Assembly (NCBI GenBank): GCA_001818895.1
Contig: MHLB01000030.1
Coordinates: 1-6,698, forward strand
Direction: 5' to 3'
DNA from: Candidatus Liptonbacteria bacterium RIFCSPLOWO2_01_FULL_53_13
GTDB lineage: Bacteria; Patescibacteriota; Minisyncoccia; UBA6257; 2-01-FULL-56-20
DNA length: 6,698 bases
The translations under genes were made by a program, and so were the position numbers. Each line of letters opens with the position of its first letter. Position 1 is the stretch's first letter. Positions 1 to 5,572 of the stretch are shown one piece after another. The notes under the pieces are model-generated. The model was not told the DNA's origin and did not search any database. It worked only from the letters and a program-made list of their open reading frames with translations.

Positions 1-1
1 T

Positions 2-913
2 TGGGGCGTGGATGGCATATGGCGCAGGAGTTTATATTCGCTCCCGCCCATCACGATTGTATTCTACGAACATCTGATAGGATTTTTGATTCTTTTGCCG
101 TTCTTCATCCCGGCGCTCCGGAAGGAAAGATTTACCCCCACACCAAACGGGCATCAGAATTTCGGGGAGAAAATGCCCGTTATGGTATGGGGGTTTACCC
201 GCAAAGAATGGGGCGCGCTTATCACGGTATCTCTTCTCTCAAGCGTTTTGGGCACCCTTTGGTTCACTACCGCGCTTCAAAAAACGAGCTTCATCTCCTT
301 CTCCGTCGTCTACCTTCTCCAAAAACTCCAGCCGATATTCGCAATCGGTTCGGCGCGCATCTTTCTTAAAGAGCGCATTGGCAAAGGATATGTGCCATGG
401 GCCGCGCTCGCGCTCATCGCCGCGTATTTTGTGACGTTCCCCAACGGCAGCGTCAACCTCGCGACGGGCGCGGGAACTATAGTTGCGGCGCTTTTCGCGC
501 TTGGCGCGGCGTTCGCCTGGGGGTCCTCAACCGCGCTCTCGCGCTTCGCGCTCTTGAACCATTCGCGCACGGCGGTGACCGGCATAAGGTTCGGGCTTGC
601 CACCATCTTTGCGCTTCTCGTCGCGCTCATCATGGGCACATCAATAAGCCAGACGGTCCCCGCAAACACCCAATGGCTCTATCTCCTCGCCATCGCGCTT
701 TCAACCGGCATGGTCGCGCTTCTCATTTATTACGAAGGCCTTAAATATACGCCCGTCAAAATCGCGACGATTCTTGAGCTGGTATTCCCGCTCGTCGCCG
801 TTTTTATTGATATTTTTCTTTACGATAAGATGCTCATCCCTTCGCAATATCTCGCCGCGCTCGTGCTTCTCTTCGCGGTACGGCGGGTGGGGGCGCTGAA
901 TTCCACGCAGTGA
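2..913 (+). CDS. EamA/DMT-family membrane transporter, 5'-truncated by window edge
   Basis: This is a multi-spanning inner-membrane protein of the drug/metabolite transporter (EamA) superfamily. The substrate cannot be told from sequence. The frame is open to the left edge: codons before the first GTG (position 8) read W-G-V-D-G-I-W, which resembles the end of the first helix of EamA proteins, so the true start and TM1 lie upstream and the GTG is not the start. About nine hydrophobic segments follow (roughly residues 15-37, 69-90, 95-115, 127-147, 155-178, 190-210, 221-245, 250-272 and 278-295 counted from the GTG). The two EamA repeat ends are visible: LQPIFAIGSARIFLKERI, and ELVFPLVAVFIDIFLYDKML. 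A polar loop of about 30 residues separates TM2 and TM3. The stop is TGA, 10 bp before the riboflavin kinase gene, so the two are probably co-transcribed. The family assignment is firm; the function is open. Confidence 0.85.
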   Translation, partial: WGVDGIWRRSLYSLPPITIVFYEHLIGFLILLPFFIPALRKERFTPTPNGHQNFGEKMPVMVWGFTRKEWGALITVSLLSSVLGTLWFTTALQKTSFISFSVVYLLQKLQPIFAIGSARIFLKERIGKGYVPWAALALIAAYFVTFPNGSVNLATGAGTIVAALFALGAAFAWGSSTALSRFALLNHSRTAVTGIRFGLATIFALLVALIMGTSISQTVPANTQWLYLLAIALSTGMVALLIYYEGLKYTPVKIATILELVFPLVAVFIDIFLYDKMLIPSQYLAALVLLFAVRRVGALNSTQ

Positions 914-923
914 ATGACAAAAA

Positions 924-1343
924 ATGAAATACTCCGCTCCCGTTGTCCGCGGTAAGGGTCGCGGGAAAAAATTGGGCTTCCCCACGCTCAACCTGCGCAT
1001 CTCTTCTCTGAACGGATTTGACTTCCCGCATGGCATCTATGCGGGGTATGTGTGGCTTGGCGGTATCCCGCCTCCGCGCGGCTTCGGCGAGGCAAGGCAA
1101 TTCCGCGCGGCGTTCCATTACGGTCCCGTCCCTACGTTCCATAATGCCCGCCCTTCACTAGAAGCGTTCGTGCTTGATGCGCCGGCTCTTGCCGCTCCCC
1201 CGCACGTCGCGTTTGAACTGCTCGCCTATCTCCGGGAAATAAAAAAATTTCCCTCTTCGGGAACATTGATACGGGCTATGAGGGAGGATGTGCGGCGTAC
1301 GAAACAGATTATCTCTCCTCTTCGTCCGCCTCGTGCTCTATGA
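924..1343 (+). CDS. ribF: Stand-alone riboflavin kinase (RibF C-terminal domain only)
   Basis: Predicted to phosphorylate riboflavin to FMN with ATP in the cytoplasm. The 139-residue protein equals the riboflavin-kinase half of bacterial RibF; the N-terminal FMN adenylyltransferase half is absent, so it should not make FAD by itself. The signature runs in order: GKGRGKKLGFPTLNL (residues 10-24), which holds the P-T-x-N nucleotide/Mg site (P20, T21, N23); HGIYAGYV (36-43); GPVPTFHN (67-74); SLEAFVLD (78-85), with E80 in the position of the catalytic glutamate; and the C-terminal helix region YLREIKKFPSSGTLIRAMREDV. The glycine-rich 'niG.nPT' stretch is altered to HYGPVPT. ATG 924 is the only sensible start because the signature begins ten residues in; no Shine-Dalgarno is visible. 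It follows the transporter by 10 bp, and its last 35 bp overlap a convergent small ORF. The symbol is by homology to bifunctional RibF. Confidence 0.88.
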   Translation: MKYSAPVVRGKGRGKKLGFPTLNLRISSLNGFDFPHGIYAGYVWLGGIPPPRGFGEARQFRAAFHYGPVPTFHNARPSLEAFVLDAPALAAPPHVAFELLAYLREIKKFPSSGTLIRAMREDVRRTKQIISPLRPPRAL

Positions 1344-1476
1344 CTCTCGCGATATTTCCGCACGTGTGCGTCTTGTTGATATTGGGAAGCTTTTCTTCGT
1401 GAAACGATTCCCGGCATTTTTTGCAATAATATTCGGTAATCATATTTGCGCTAAGCGTTCTCGTGTGCCTCGACAT
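1309..1476 (-). CDS. Small CxxC (zinc-ribbon-like) protein, hypothetical
   Basis: A short minus-strand frame encodes 55 residues from ATG 1476, or 44 residues from an in-frame ATG at 1443. Numbered from the shorter start it begins MITEYYCKKC, then has H15, T-H-T-C (H26, C28), and an acidic tail ending EADEEER before a TAA stop. C7-x2-C10 with H26/C28 could bind one zinc in a treble-clef or ribbon-like knuckle, but only three cysteines are present, so a histidine would have to be the fourth ligand. The protein is rich in Lys and Glu and has no membrane segment or signal peptide. I do not recognise the family. Support is the CxxC pattern, the protein-like composition and the position filling an otherwise gene-free gap. 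Against it: it is short, lacks a Shine-Dalgarno, and its 3' end overlaps the kinase gene tail-to-tail by 35 bp. ATG 1476 lies 27 bp past the GC hairpin at 1503-1522. Confidence 0.5.
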   Translation of the reverse strand: MSRHTRTLSANMITEYYCKKCRESFHEEKLPNINKTHTCGNIARVIEHEADEEER

Positions 1477-1490
1477 GGTCGTTCTTGGGT

Positions 1491-1522
1491 GTTTTTAAGA
1501 AAAGCCCCGCCCCGGCGGGGCT
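1491..1522 (-). terminator. GC-rich hairpin with U-run, intrinsic-terminator-like on the minus strand
   Basis: Positions 1503-1510 pair perfectly with 1515-1522 (8 bp, AGCCCCGC/GCGGGGCT) around a 4-nt loop. On the minus strand the stem is followed by TTTCTTAAAAAC, a moderate U-run; on the plus strand the following bases are not T-rich until about 1537. It therefore reads best as a minus-strand terminator, ending any RNA made from 1530-1739, or as a leader hairpin before the small CxxC ORF. It could also weakly end the plus-strand kinase transcript. The stem is certain; the role is inferred. Confidence 0.5.
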
Positions 1523-1535
1523 GGCTATTATCGCT

Positions 1536-1565
1536 ATTTTACTATATTGCGTTTCGGGGATGCAA
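1536..1565 (-). promoter_or_regulatory. Candidate minus-strand promoter upstream of the small CxxC ORF
   Basis: On the minus strand, TTGCAT (1565-1560) and TAAAAT (1541-1536, five of six matches to TATAAT) are 18 nt apart. Transcription would start near 1529, directly before the GC hairpin and about 53 nt before ATG 1476. The -35 matches consensus at only three positions, so this is a weak prediction. Confidence 0.25.
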
Positions 1566-1597
1566 CCCCCTTTCTGGGGATAAGTGGCGCTCGCCAG

Positions 1598-1680
1598 CCG
1601 CTTTACGGGGTCGCTGTCTCCGCGTGGTCGCGGAGCGCTCACGCTCGGCCCGTCGGCCTGCGCGAGACCCCGCAAAGCGG
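1598..1680. other. Multi-hairpin palindromic element, possible structured RNA
   Basis: Positions 1598-1612 pair with 1666-1680 at 14 of 15 positions (single A/C mismatch at 1605/1673), making a long closing stem. Inside lie a 7-bp hairpin with a TGGT loop (1618-1624 with 1629-1635), an overlapping alternative hairpin (1633-1637 with 1642-1646) and GGCC pairs at 1647-1650 and 1655-1658, giving a multi-branched fold. Just upstream, GGGG (1556-1559), CCCC (1566-1569) and GGGG (1576-1579) could form mutually exclusive stems, and 1519-1525 is complementary to 1593-1599. No known RNA family (tmRNA, SRP, RNase P, 6S, T-box, common riboswitch) was recognised. It may be a non-coding RNA, a leader of rmuC, or a copy of a dispersed palindromic repeat. 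The folding potential is directly visible; the function is unknown. The rest of 1477-1739 contains no other convincing gene. Confidence 0.5.
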
Positions 1681-1704
1681 TTGTCTCACCTTGAGGGAGG
1701 GCAA

Positions 1705-1731
1705 TTGTCGCGCTTGCCTCAATAGTGTAAT
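1705..1731 (+). promoter_or_regulatory. Candidate rmuC promoter, leaderless layout
   Basis: TGTAAT at 1726-1731 matches TATAAT at five of six positions and ends 8 nt before ATG 1740, so transcription would begin at or next to the start codon. TTGTCG (1705-1710) is a poor -35 with a short 15-nt spacer. No ribosome-binding site lies between the element and the ATG, which fits leaderless translation. Confidence 0.3.
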
Positions 1732-1739
1732 CTAGAGCT

Positions 1740-2810
1740 ATGCTTGAAACCCTTGTGGTGGTACTCGCGGTCGCTCTCGCGGTTCTCCTTATCGCCGGAT
1801 TTGCGCTCTTCTTCCGCTTTCAAAAGCAGTTCGGCGAACCGAAAGAGGACGGGCAGTCAATGCTCCTTATTCAGAACCAGCTGAACCAGCTCACGCGCAC
1901 GCTTGACGCAAAGCTTGACGACTCAAACAAGGTGCTCCGCGAACAATTCGGCGAGAGCCACAAAGTGGTGCGCGATATCATTCAGGAGCTCGGAAAAGTG
2001 GGCAAGGAGCTCGCGCTCGTAGGCGAAAGCAATAAGCAAGTCGTGAACATCACCGACCAGCTCAAAAGCTTGCAGGATATTTTGAAAAACCCGAAACAGC
2101 GCGGCGTGCTCGGCGAATACTATCTGGAAACCGTGCTCAAGAACGTGTTCGCGCCCACCGAGTATCAAATGCAATACCCGTTCAGCGACGGCTTGATAGT
2201 AGACGCGGTTATCAAAACGAAAGACGGCATCATACCGATCGATTCAAAATTCAGCTTGGAAAATTACAATCGCTTCATTGAAGCAAGCGACCCGGCGGAG
2301 CGCAAGCGCTACGAGAAGGCGTTCGGGGGGGATATCAAATTGCGGATAGATGAAACGTCAAAATACATCAAACCGCGCGAGCATACGCTGGAGTTCGCGT
2401 TTATGTTCATCCCATCGGAGGCGATCTATTACGACATTCTTACCAACAAGGTGGGGTCGGAAACCGAGGTGAATCTCATTGAATACGCGTGGAAGAAAAA
2501 AGTGATAATCGTCTCCCCCACCACGTTCCTCGCCTATCTCCAGACGGTGATGCAGGGATTCAAGGCGCTGAAGATCGAGGAGGCGGCAAAGAAAATCGCG
2601 GCGAACGTGCATAACCTGGGCAAGCACCTTATGAACTATCAATCGTATTTTGATAAAATCGGCACTCACCTTGGGACCACCGTAAGCATGTATAACAAAG
2701 CCAGCCACGAGCTTAAGCACATAGACAAAGACGTCCTTAAGATCACCGGGGAGGGCGCGGGATTGGAACCGCTTTCGCTTGAAGCGCCGGTTGCGTCTGA
2801 CGACGAATAG
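1740..2810 (+). CDS. rmuC: RmuC-family DNA recombination protein
   Basis: RmuC proteins are membrane-tethered, coiled-coil proteins with a PD-(D/E)xK nuclease-like core; E. coli rmuC affects the rate of inversion at short inverted repeats. The 356-residue product shows the expected order: one N-terminal membrane helix (about residues 3-25), a predicted coiled coil (about 40-115, rich in Gln, Leu, Lys and Glu), then the core. GVLGEYYLETVL (122-133) supplies acidic residues of the first helix, IVDAVI (153-158) carries D155, and IDSK (167-170) is the D-x-K arm with D168 and K170. EFAFMFIPSEAIYYDIL (218-234) is the following family block, and VIIVSPTTFLAYLQTV (255-270) the next. The length is at the short end of the family. 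The start at 1740 gives the membrane helix at the correct place; there is no Shine-Dalgarno. The TAG stop is the first base triplet of the palindromic repeat that separates it from convergent ftsZ. Confidence 0.93.
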   Translation: MLETLVVVLAVALAVLLIAGFALFFRFQKQFGEPKEDGQSMLLIQNQLNQLTRTLDAKLDDSNKVLREQFGESHKVVRDIIQELGKVGKELALVGESNKQVVNITDQLKSLQDILKNPKQRGVLGEYYLETVLKNVFAPTEYQMQYPFSDGLIVDAVIKTKDGIIPIDSKFSLENYNRFIEASDPAERKRYEKAFGGDIKLRIDETSKYIKPREHTLEFAFMFIPSEAIYYDILTNKVGSETEVNLIEYAWKKKVIIVSPTTFLAYLQTVMQGFKALKIEEAAKKIAANVHNLGKHLMNYQSYFDKIGTHLGTTVSMYNKASHELKHIDKDVLKITGEGAGLEPLSLEAPVASDDE

Positions 2811-2898
2811 AGTAATCGCTAATATCGCGAATGTTTGCAAAATAACGCGAATAGATTCGATTCGCGATATTCGCTTTATTCGCGTATTCGCGACTACT
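2807..2898 (+). repeat. TCGCGAAT palindromic repeat element, copy 1 (rmuC/ftsZ junction)
   Basis: The entire gap between the convergent genes is an imperfect palindrome made from four units resembling CGCnAATAnCGCGAAT, two in each direction; the arms can pair at about 33 positions with small bulges around a short A-T-rich centre near 2854-2858. It begins with the TAG stop of rmuC (2808-2810) and its far end holds the TAG stop of ftsZ (CTA at 2894-2896). The first 45 nt (2809-2853) match the minus strand of 4260-4216 at 42 of 45 positions, and the far end (GACTACT, 2892-2898) also recurs in copy 2. As RNA it could form a long hairpin between convergent genes, but no U-run makes it a standard terminator. 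Confidence 0.85.
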
Positions 2899-4147
2899 TC
2901 TTCTTCCGTCTCAAGAAGGCCGGAATGTCCCACGCGTCGGCGTCGGGCTTTTTTTCCTCTTTCAGTTTCTCCTGTTTGCCCGGTGCGCCCGCCGGTTCCA
3001 TTGATGCCTGTAATTTCGCTCCGTCTTCTTTTGATCTTTCTTTGCCCGCTTCCCCCGGCTTCACTTTGCCGTCTTCATAGAGCGGAGTGGGTTTTTGCCC
3101 GGTGAAAAATCCCTGCTTGTGCTCAAAATATCCCCCGAAAAGAGAATTTGCCTGTCCGCCGGAACCATTGAACCCCGTTGCGACAAGCGTAACTTTTATC
3201 TGATTCGGTTTCAGCCTCCGGTCGTAATATGCGCCGAAGATTATCTTCGCGCCCGGGTCCACTGTCTGCGCGACCAGTTTTGCCGCATCGTTGATCTCGC
3301 TCATCTTCAAGTCCTTGCTTCCCGAAATGCCGAGCAGTACTCCGCGCGCGCCTTCGGGATTCACCTCAAGCAGGGGTGAGTTGAGCGCCTGCTGGACCGC
3401 GTTTACCGCCCTGTCAGGACCGCTCGCAATGCCCACACCTACGATTGCCGAGCCGGCATCCTGGACAATCGCGCGCACATCGGCAAAATCAACATTGATG
3501 ATGCCCGGGGACATGATGAGTTCCACGATGCCTTCAATGGAATTTTTAAGTACGCCGTCAATGGCCTCAAAAGCTTTCATGACCGGCACGTCTTTCTCGA
3601 TAATGTTGAAAATCCTGTCGTTCGGCACGACAATCAGCGCGTCTACTTTGTCCTTCAGTTTCATGAGTCCCTCTTCCGCGATGCGCAGGCGCTGGTTCCC
3701 TTCAAATGAAAACGGCTTTGTCACGAACGCAAGCGTGAGCGCTCCGCTCTGTTTCGCCGCCTCGGCGACGATGGGAGACGCGCCCGAGCCGGTGCCTCCG
3801 CCAAGCCCCGCCGCCACGAATACGATATCCGCTCCCTTCACCGCTTCCGCGATCTCCGAACGGTTTTCCTCCGCCGCCTGCCGCCCAAGATCGGGATTCA
3901 TTCCCGTTCCCAGCCCGCGCGTAAGATTTCTGCCGATATAAAGCTTGTGGCGCACTTCGCAATGGTCAAGGTCCTGATGGTCGGTGTTGATGGCGATGAA
4001 TTGCACGCCGCGCATCCCGCCGTGGTTCATCCGCGAAACGGCATTACCCCCTCCCCCTCCCACGCCCACTACTTTAATGTTCGCAATCGGGGATTGCATC
4101 TGATCCGCTCCGCCTCCCGTTGATTTTGCCCGCTTTGGTTTTTTCAT
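2894..4147 (-). CDS. ftsZ: Cell-division GTPase FtsZ
   Basis: Tubulin-like GTPase that polymerises into the cytoplasmic Z-ring. From the start chosen here the protein has 417 residues. Visible parts: a basic N-terminal tail (MKKPKRAK), the GVGGGGGNAV loop (28-37), the tubulin signature GGGTGSGA (116-123), the catalytic T7-loop stretch NVDFADVRAIVQDAG (218-232), a low-complexity linker rich in Lys, Glu, Gly and Pro (about 355-402), and the conserved C-terminal peptide DIPAFLRR (407-414) plus KKK, which binds FtsA. All key GTPase residues appear intact. The frame is also open to an ATG at 4165, adding MFATTH; that extension is encoded by the repeat element, and M-K-K is the more usual kind of start, so 4147 is preferred, though not proven. 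No Shine-Dalgarno is visible with either. It lies 111 bp downstream of ftsA on the same strand and is probably co-transcribed with it. The stop, TAG, lies inside repeat copy 1. Confidence 0.97.
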   Translation of the reverse strand: MKKPKRAKSTGGGADQMQSPIANIKVVGVGGGGGNAVSRMNHGGMRGVQFIAINTDHQDLDHCEVRHKLYIGRNLTRGLGTGMNPDLGRQAAEENRSEIAEAVKGADIVFVAAGLGGGTGSGASPIVAEAAKQSGALTLAFVTKPFSFEGNQRLRIAEEGLMKLKDKVDALIVVPNDRIFNIIEKDVPVMKAFEAIDGVLKNSIEGIVELIMSPGIINVDFADVRAIVQDAGSAIVGVGIASGPDRAVNAVQQALNSPLLEVNPEGARGVLLGISGSKDLKMSEINDAAKLVAQTVDPGAKIIFGAYYDRRLKPNQIKVTLVATGFNGSGGQANSLFGGYFEHKQGFFTGQKPTPLYEDGKVKPGEAGKERSKEDGAKLQASMEPAGAPGKQEKLKEEKKPDADAWDIPAFLRRKKK

Positions 4148-4150
4148 ATG

Positions 4151-4262
4151 AGTAGTCGCGAACATCGCGAATGCAGCGAATATCGCTAATGATTCAAGTT
4201 CGTGGTGTTGGTTTTTATTCGCGTTATTTTGTGAACATTCGCGATATTAGTGATTACTCTAT
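4151..4262 (-). repeat. TCGCGAAT palindromic repeat element, copy 2 (ftsA/ftsZ junction)
   Basis: Read on the minus strand, this element starts with the ATAG of the ftsA stop, runs through AGTAATCACTAATATCGCG, a second CGCGAAT unit, a unique 20-25 nt centre (about 4193-4215), and a returning arm that ends GCGACTACT three bases before the preferred ftsZ ATG. Its outer 45 nt differ from copy 1 at only three positions; the returning arm matches less well and has one extra base. Both copies are internally palindromic, but their details show they face in opposite directions, so ftsZ sits between inverted copies. The element fills the ftsA-ftsZ gap completely, so any ftsZ leader is made of repeat. 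Confidence 0.85.
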
Positions 4263-5494
4263 GGCATAAAGTACCTCATCATATGCTTCGGATTCATCCA
4301 TGTAAAGAACGAAGTTGACGGCTTGTTCCATCCGCTTTCTCCCGCCCCATAAAGCACGAGTCCGCATGCGTTCACGAATTCGGGGTCTTCAAAACAATTT
4401 GCGGCTTCCTCGCCTCCCTCCGCCCATTCTTGGGGGATCGTAGACCCGAGCTGGGTGGAAAGCTTGAGTTCCTGCCTCGCCAGATCGGTGATTCCCGGGA
4501 TGCGCGCCCCGCCTCCCACAAGCACTGCGCCCCCGGCAAGCCCTCCCGCCTTCCCCAGCGATTTCAATTCATTATTGACCAATTCAAAGACTTCGGCAAG
4601 TCGCGCCTCAATGATCTCCGAAATGAACCTTTTGGGGATTATTCCCCTGCTCTCCGGAGAGAACATCTTGATATCAACCATTTCTTTCGACCCCACGTCG
4701 GTTGCGTAGGCATGCCCGTGCTCCCGTTTGATCTCTTCGGCGGCCGCGACGGGAATCTTAAGTCCCACCGCGATATCGTTCGTCACGTGCCCGGAACCGA
4801 CGGGGAACACCGCGATGCCAAGCAATTTTTTCTCTTCATACACGGAAAGGCTCGTGGTGCCGGCTCCGATATCCACGAGTACGACTCCCAGTTCTTTTTG
4901 TTTGCGCGAAAGCGCCGCGCGCGCGCCCGCAATCGGATCCGCCACCACTCCCCCGATGCGCCCTCCGGTGAGCTCCACGATGCGCACGATGTTCTTGATC
5001 TGCGGCGCGAACGCGTCAATGATCAAACTGCTTACCTCAAGCCGGCTCCCGGAGAGCCCCAGCGGATCCATGATGTCGCCTACGCCGTCCACGATAAACT
5101 CGCGCGTGATATTGTGCACCACTGTGCGGTTCGGCTGGATGCCGACCGACTGGCTTGCCTTGACCACCCGTTCCATGTCGTCCTCGTATATTTCGGCATC
5201 GGCGCGCGACACCGCAACAATGCCCCGCGATACCTGCGACTTCGTCTGATGCGTACCGATATTCACAAATACGTTTTTGAGCGAATTTTTGGAAATTTTC
5301 CGCACTTCGGAAAACGCGCGGGCGAGCGCGGACGACGATTCGGGAAGGTCTACGATTGCGCCCCTGCGCAACCCGCCGGACGGTTCCTTGCGCGCCGCGC
5401 GGATGCGCGGTTTTCCGTGTTCGTTTTCCGCGCACACGATCTTAATTGTATCGGTGCCGATATCCAGACCGAGGACGTAGCGAGGTGAAAGCAT
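4259..5494 (-). CDS. ftsA: Cell-division actin-like ATPase FtsA
   Basis: Actin-fold ATPase that tethers FtsZ filaments to the cytoplasmic membrane and recruits later division proteins. The 411-residue length is typical. Visible in order: phosphate-1 loop VLGLDIGTDTIKIV (7-20); the FtsA-specific 1C (SHS2) region (about 84-160), including FVNIGTHQTKSQVSRG and the conserved REFIVDG (131-137); phosphate-2 loop VVLVDIGAGTTSLSVY (204-219); adenosine motif AVLVGGGARIPGI (323-335). The C-terminus (about 395-411) is rich in Phe, Trp, Met and Tyr with scattered basic residues, as expected for the amphipathic membrane-targeting helix. ATG 5494 puts the phosphate-1 loop at the usual distance; no Shine-Dalgarno precedes it. 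The TAG stop lies at the edge of repeat copy 2. Next downstream is ftsZ, and upstream is ybeY, 62 bp away. No ftsQ, ftsW or mur genes are beside it, so this is a detached ftsA-ftsZ pair. Confidence 0.96.
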   Translation of the reverse strand: MLSPRYVLGLDIGTDTIKIVCAENEHGKPRIRAARKEPSGGLRRGAIVDLPESSSALARAFSEVRKISKNSLKNVFVNIGTHQTKSQVSRGIVAVSRADAEIYEDDMERVVKASQSVGIQPNRTVVHNITREFIVDGVGDIMDPLGLSGSRLEVSSLIIDAFAPQIKNIVRIVELTGGRIGGVVADPIAGARAALSRKQKELGVVLVDIGAGTTSLSVYEEKKLLGIAVFPVGSGHVTNDIAVGLKIPVAAAEEIKREHGHAYATDVGSKEMVDIKMFSPESRGIIPKRFISEIIEARLAEVFELVNNELKSLGKAGGLAGGAVLVGGGARIPGITDLARQELKLSTQLGSTIPQEWAEGGEEAANCFEDPEFVNACGLVLYGAGESGWNKPSTSFFTWMNPKHMMRYFMP

Positions 5495-5502
5495 GAGATG
5501 TA

Positions 5503-5508
5503 GTTACA
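5503..5508 (-). promoter_or_regulatory. Candidate ftsA -10 element, leaderless layout
   Basis: On the minus strand TGTAAC (5508-5503) lies exactly 8 nt before the ftsA ATG, the same spacing as TGTAAT before rmuC. Transcription would start at or beside the ATG. No convincing -35 is seen: the region upstream is the 7-bp tandem repeat. Weak evidence, supported mainly by the parallel with rmuC. Confidence 0.25.
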
Positions 5509-5536
5509 ATGACCAATGACTAATTTCTAATGACTA
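5509..5536. repeat. 7-bp tandem repeat (ATGACYA-type), four units
   Basis: Four consecutive heptamers on the plus strand read ATGACCA, ATGACTA, ATTTCTA, ATGACTA. They lie in the 62-bp gap between ybeY and ftsA, directly upstream of ftsA on the coding strand, and merge into the hairpin at 5522-5572. Such short AT-rich heptad arrays could vary in copy number by slippage and alter ftsA promoter spacing; that effect is inference. Confidence 0.7.
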
Positions 5537-5572
5537 AGTAATGTCCCTATGAGACATTAGTAATTAGAAATT
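5522..5572 (-). repeat. AT-rich inverted repeat spanning the ybeY 3' end
   Basis: The left arm (5522-5545) pairs with the right arm (5553-5572): AATTTCTAAT, then one mismatch, ACTAA, a 4-nt bulge (GTAA) and TGTC, around a 7-nt loop. The right arm contains the last codons (I-S-N-Y) and TAA stop of ybeY. On the minus strand the hairpin would form at the end of the ybeY message, but it lacks a following U-run, so it is a possible mRNA-stabilising or weak termination structure rather than a standard terminator. Confidence 0.6.

Noticed and set aside
1503..1522. Plus-strand terminator for the riboflavin kinase operon
   Set aside because: The stem is followed on the plus strand by GGCTATTATCG, with no T-run close enough; the U-run is on the minus-strand side. 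It cannot be excluded as a weak bidirectional signal.
1288..1725. Plus-strand frame of 145 codons through the kinase/rmuC gap
   Set aside because: It crosses the strong hairpins, its sequence is Arg-rich and disordered, and it resembles no family; the small minus-strand CxxC frame is more protein-like.
1524..1739. tRNA or other standard RNA gene in the gap
   Set aside because: No cloverleaf with a T-loop GTTCRA pattern, and no recognisable tmRNA, SRP or RNase P core, was found on either strand.
2358..2933. Minus-strand frame of 191 codons opposite the rmuC 3' end
   Set aside because: Antisense shadow of rmuC without any family pattern; it also runs through the repeat element.
3291..3941. 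Plus-strand frame of 216 codons opposite ftsZ
   Set aside because: Ser/Ala/Pro-rich antisense frame of ftsZ; no independent coding evidence.
2807..4262. CRISPR or integration-site reading of the repeated TCGCGAAT units
   Set aside because: There are no regularly spaced unique spacers, and the units are palindromic and contiguous; no integrase or cas gene is present.
4430..5488. Long open frame (352 codons) on the plus strand opposite ftsA
   Set aside because: It mirrors the ftsA gene, has no recognisable motifs and is rich in His, Arg and Ala as expected from antisense of a GC-rich gene; ftsA motifs are unambiguous.
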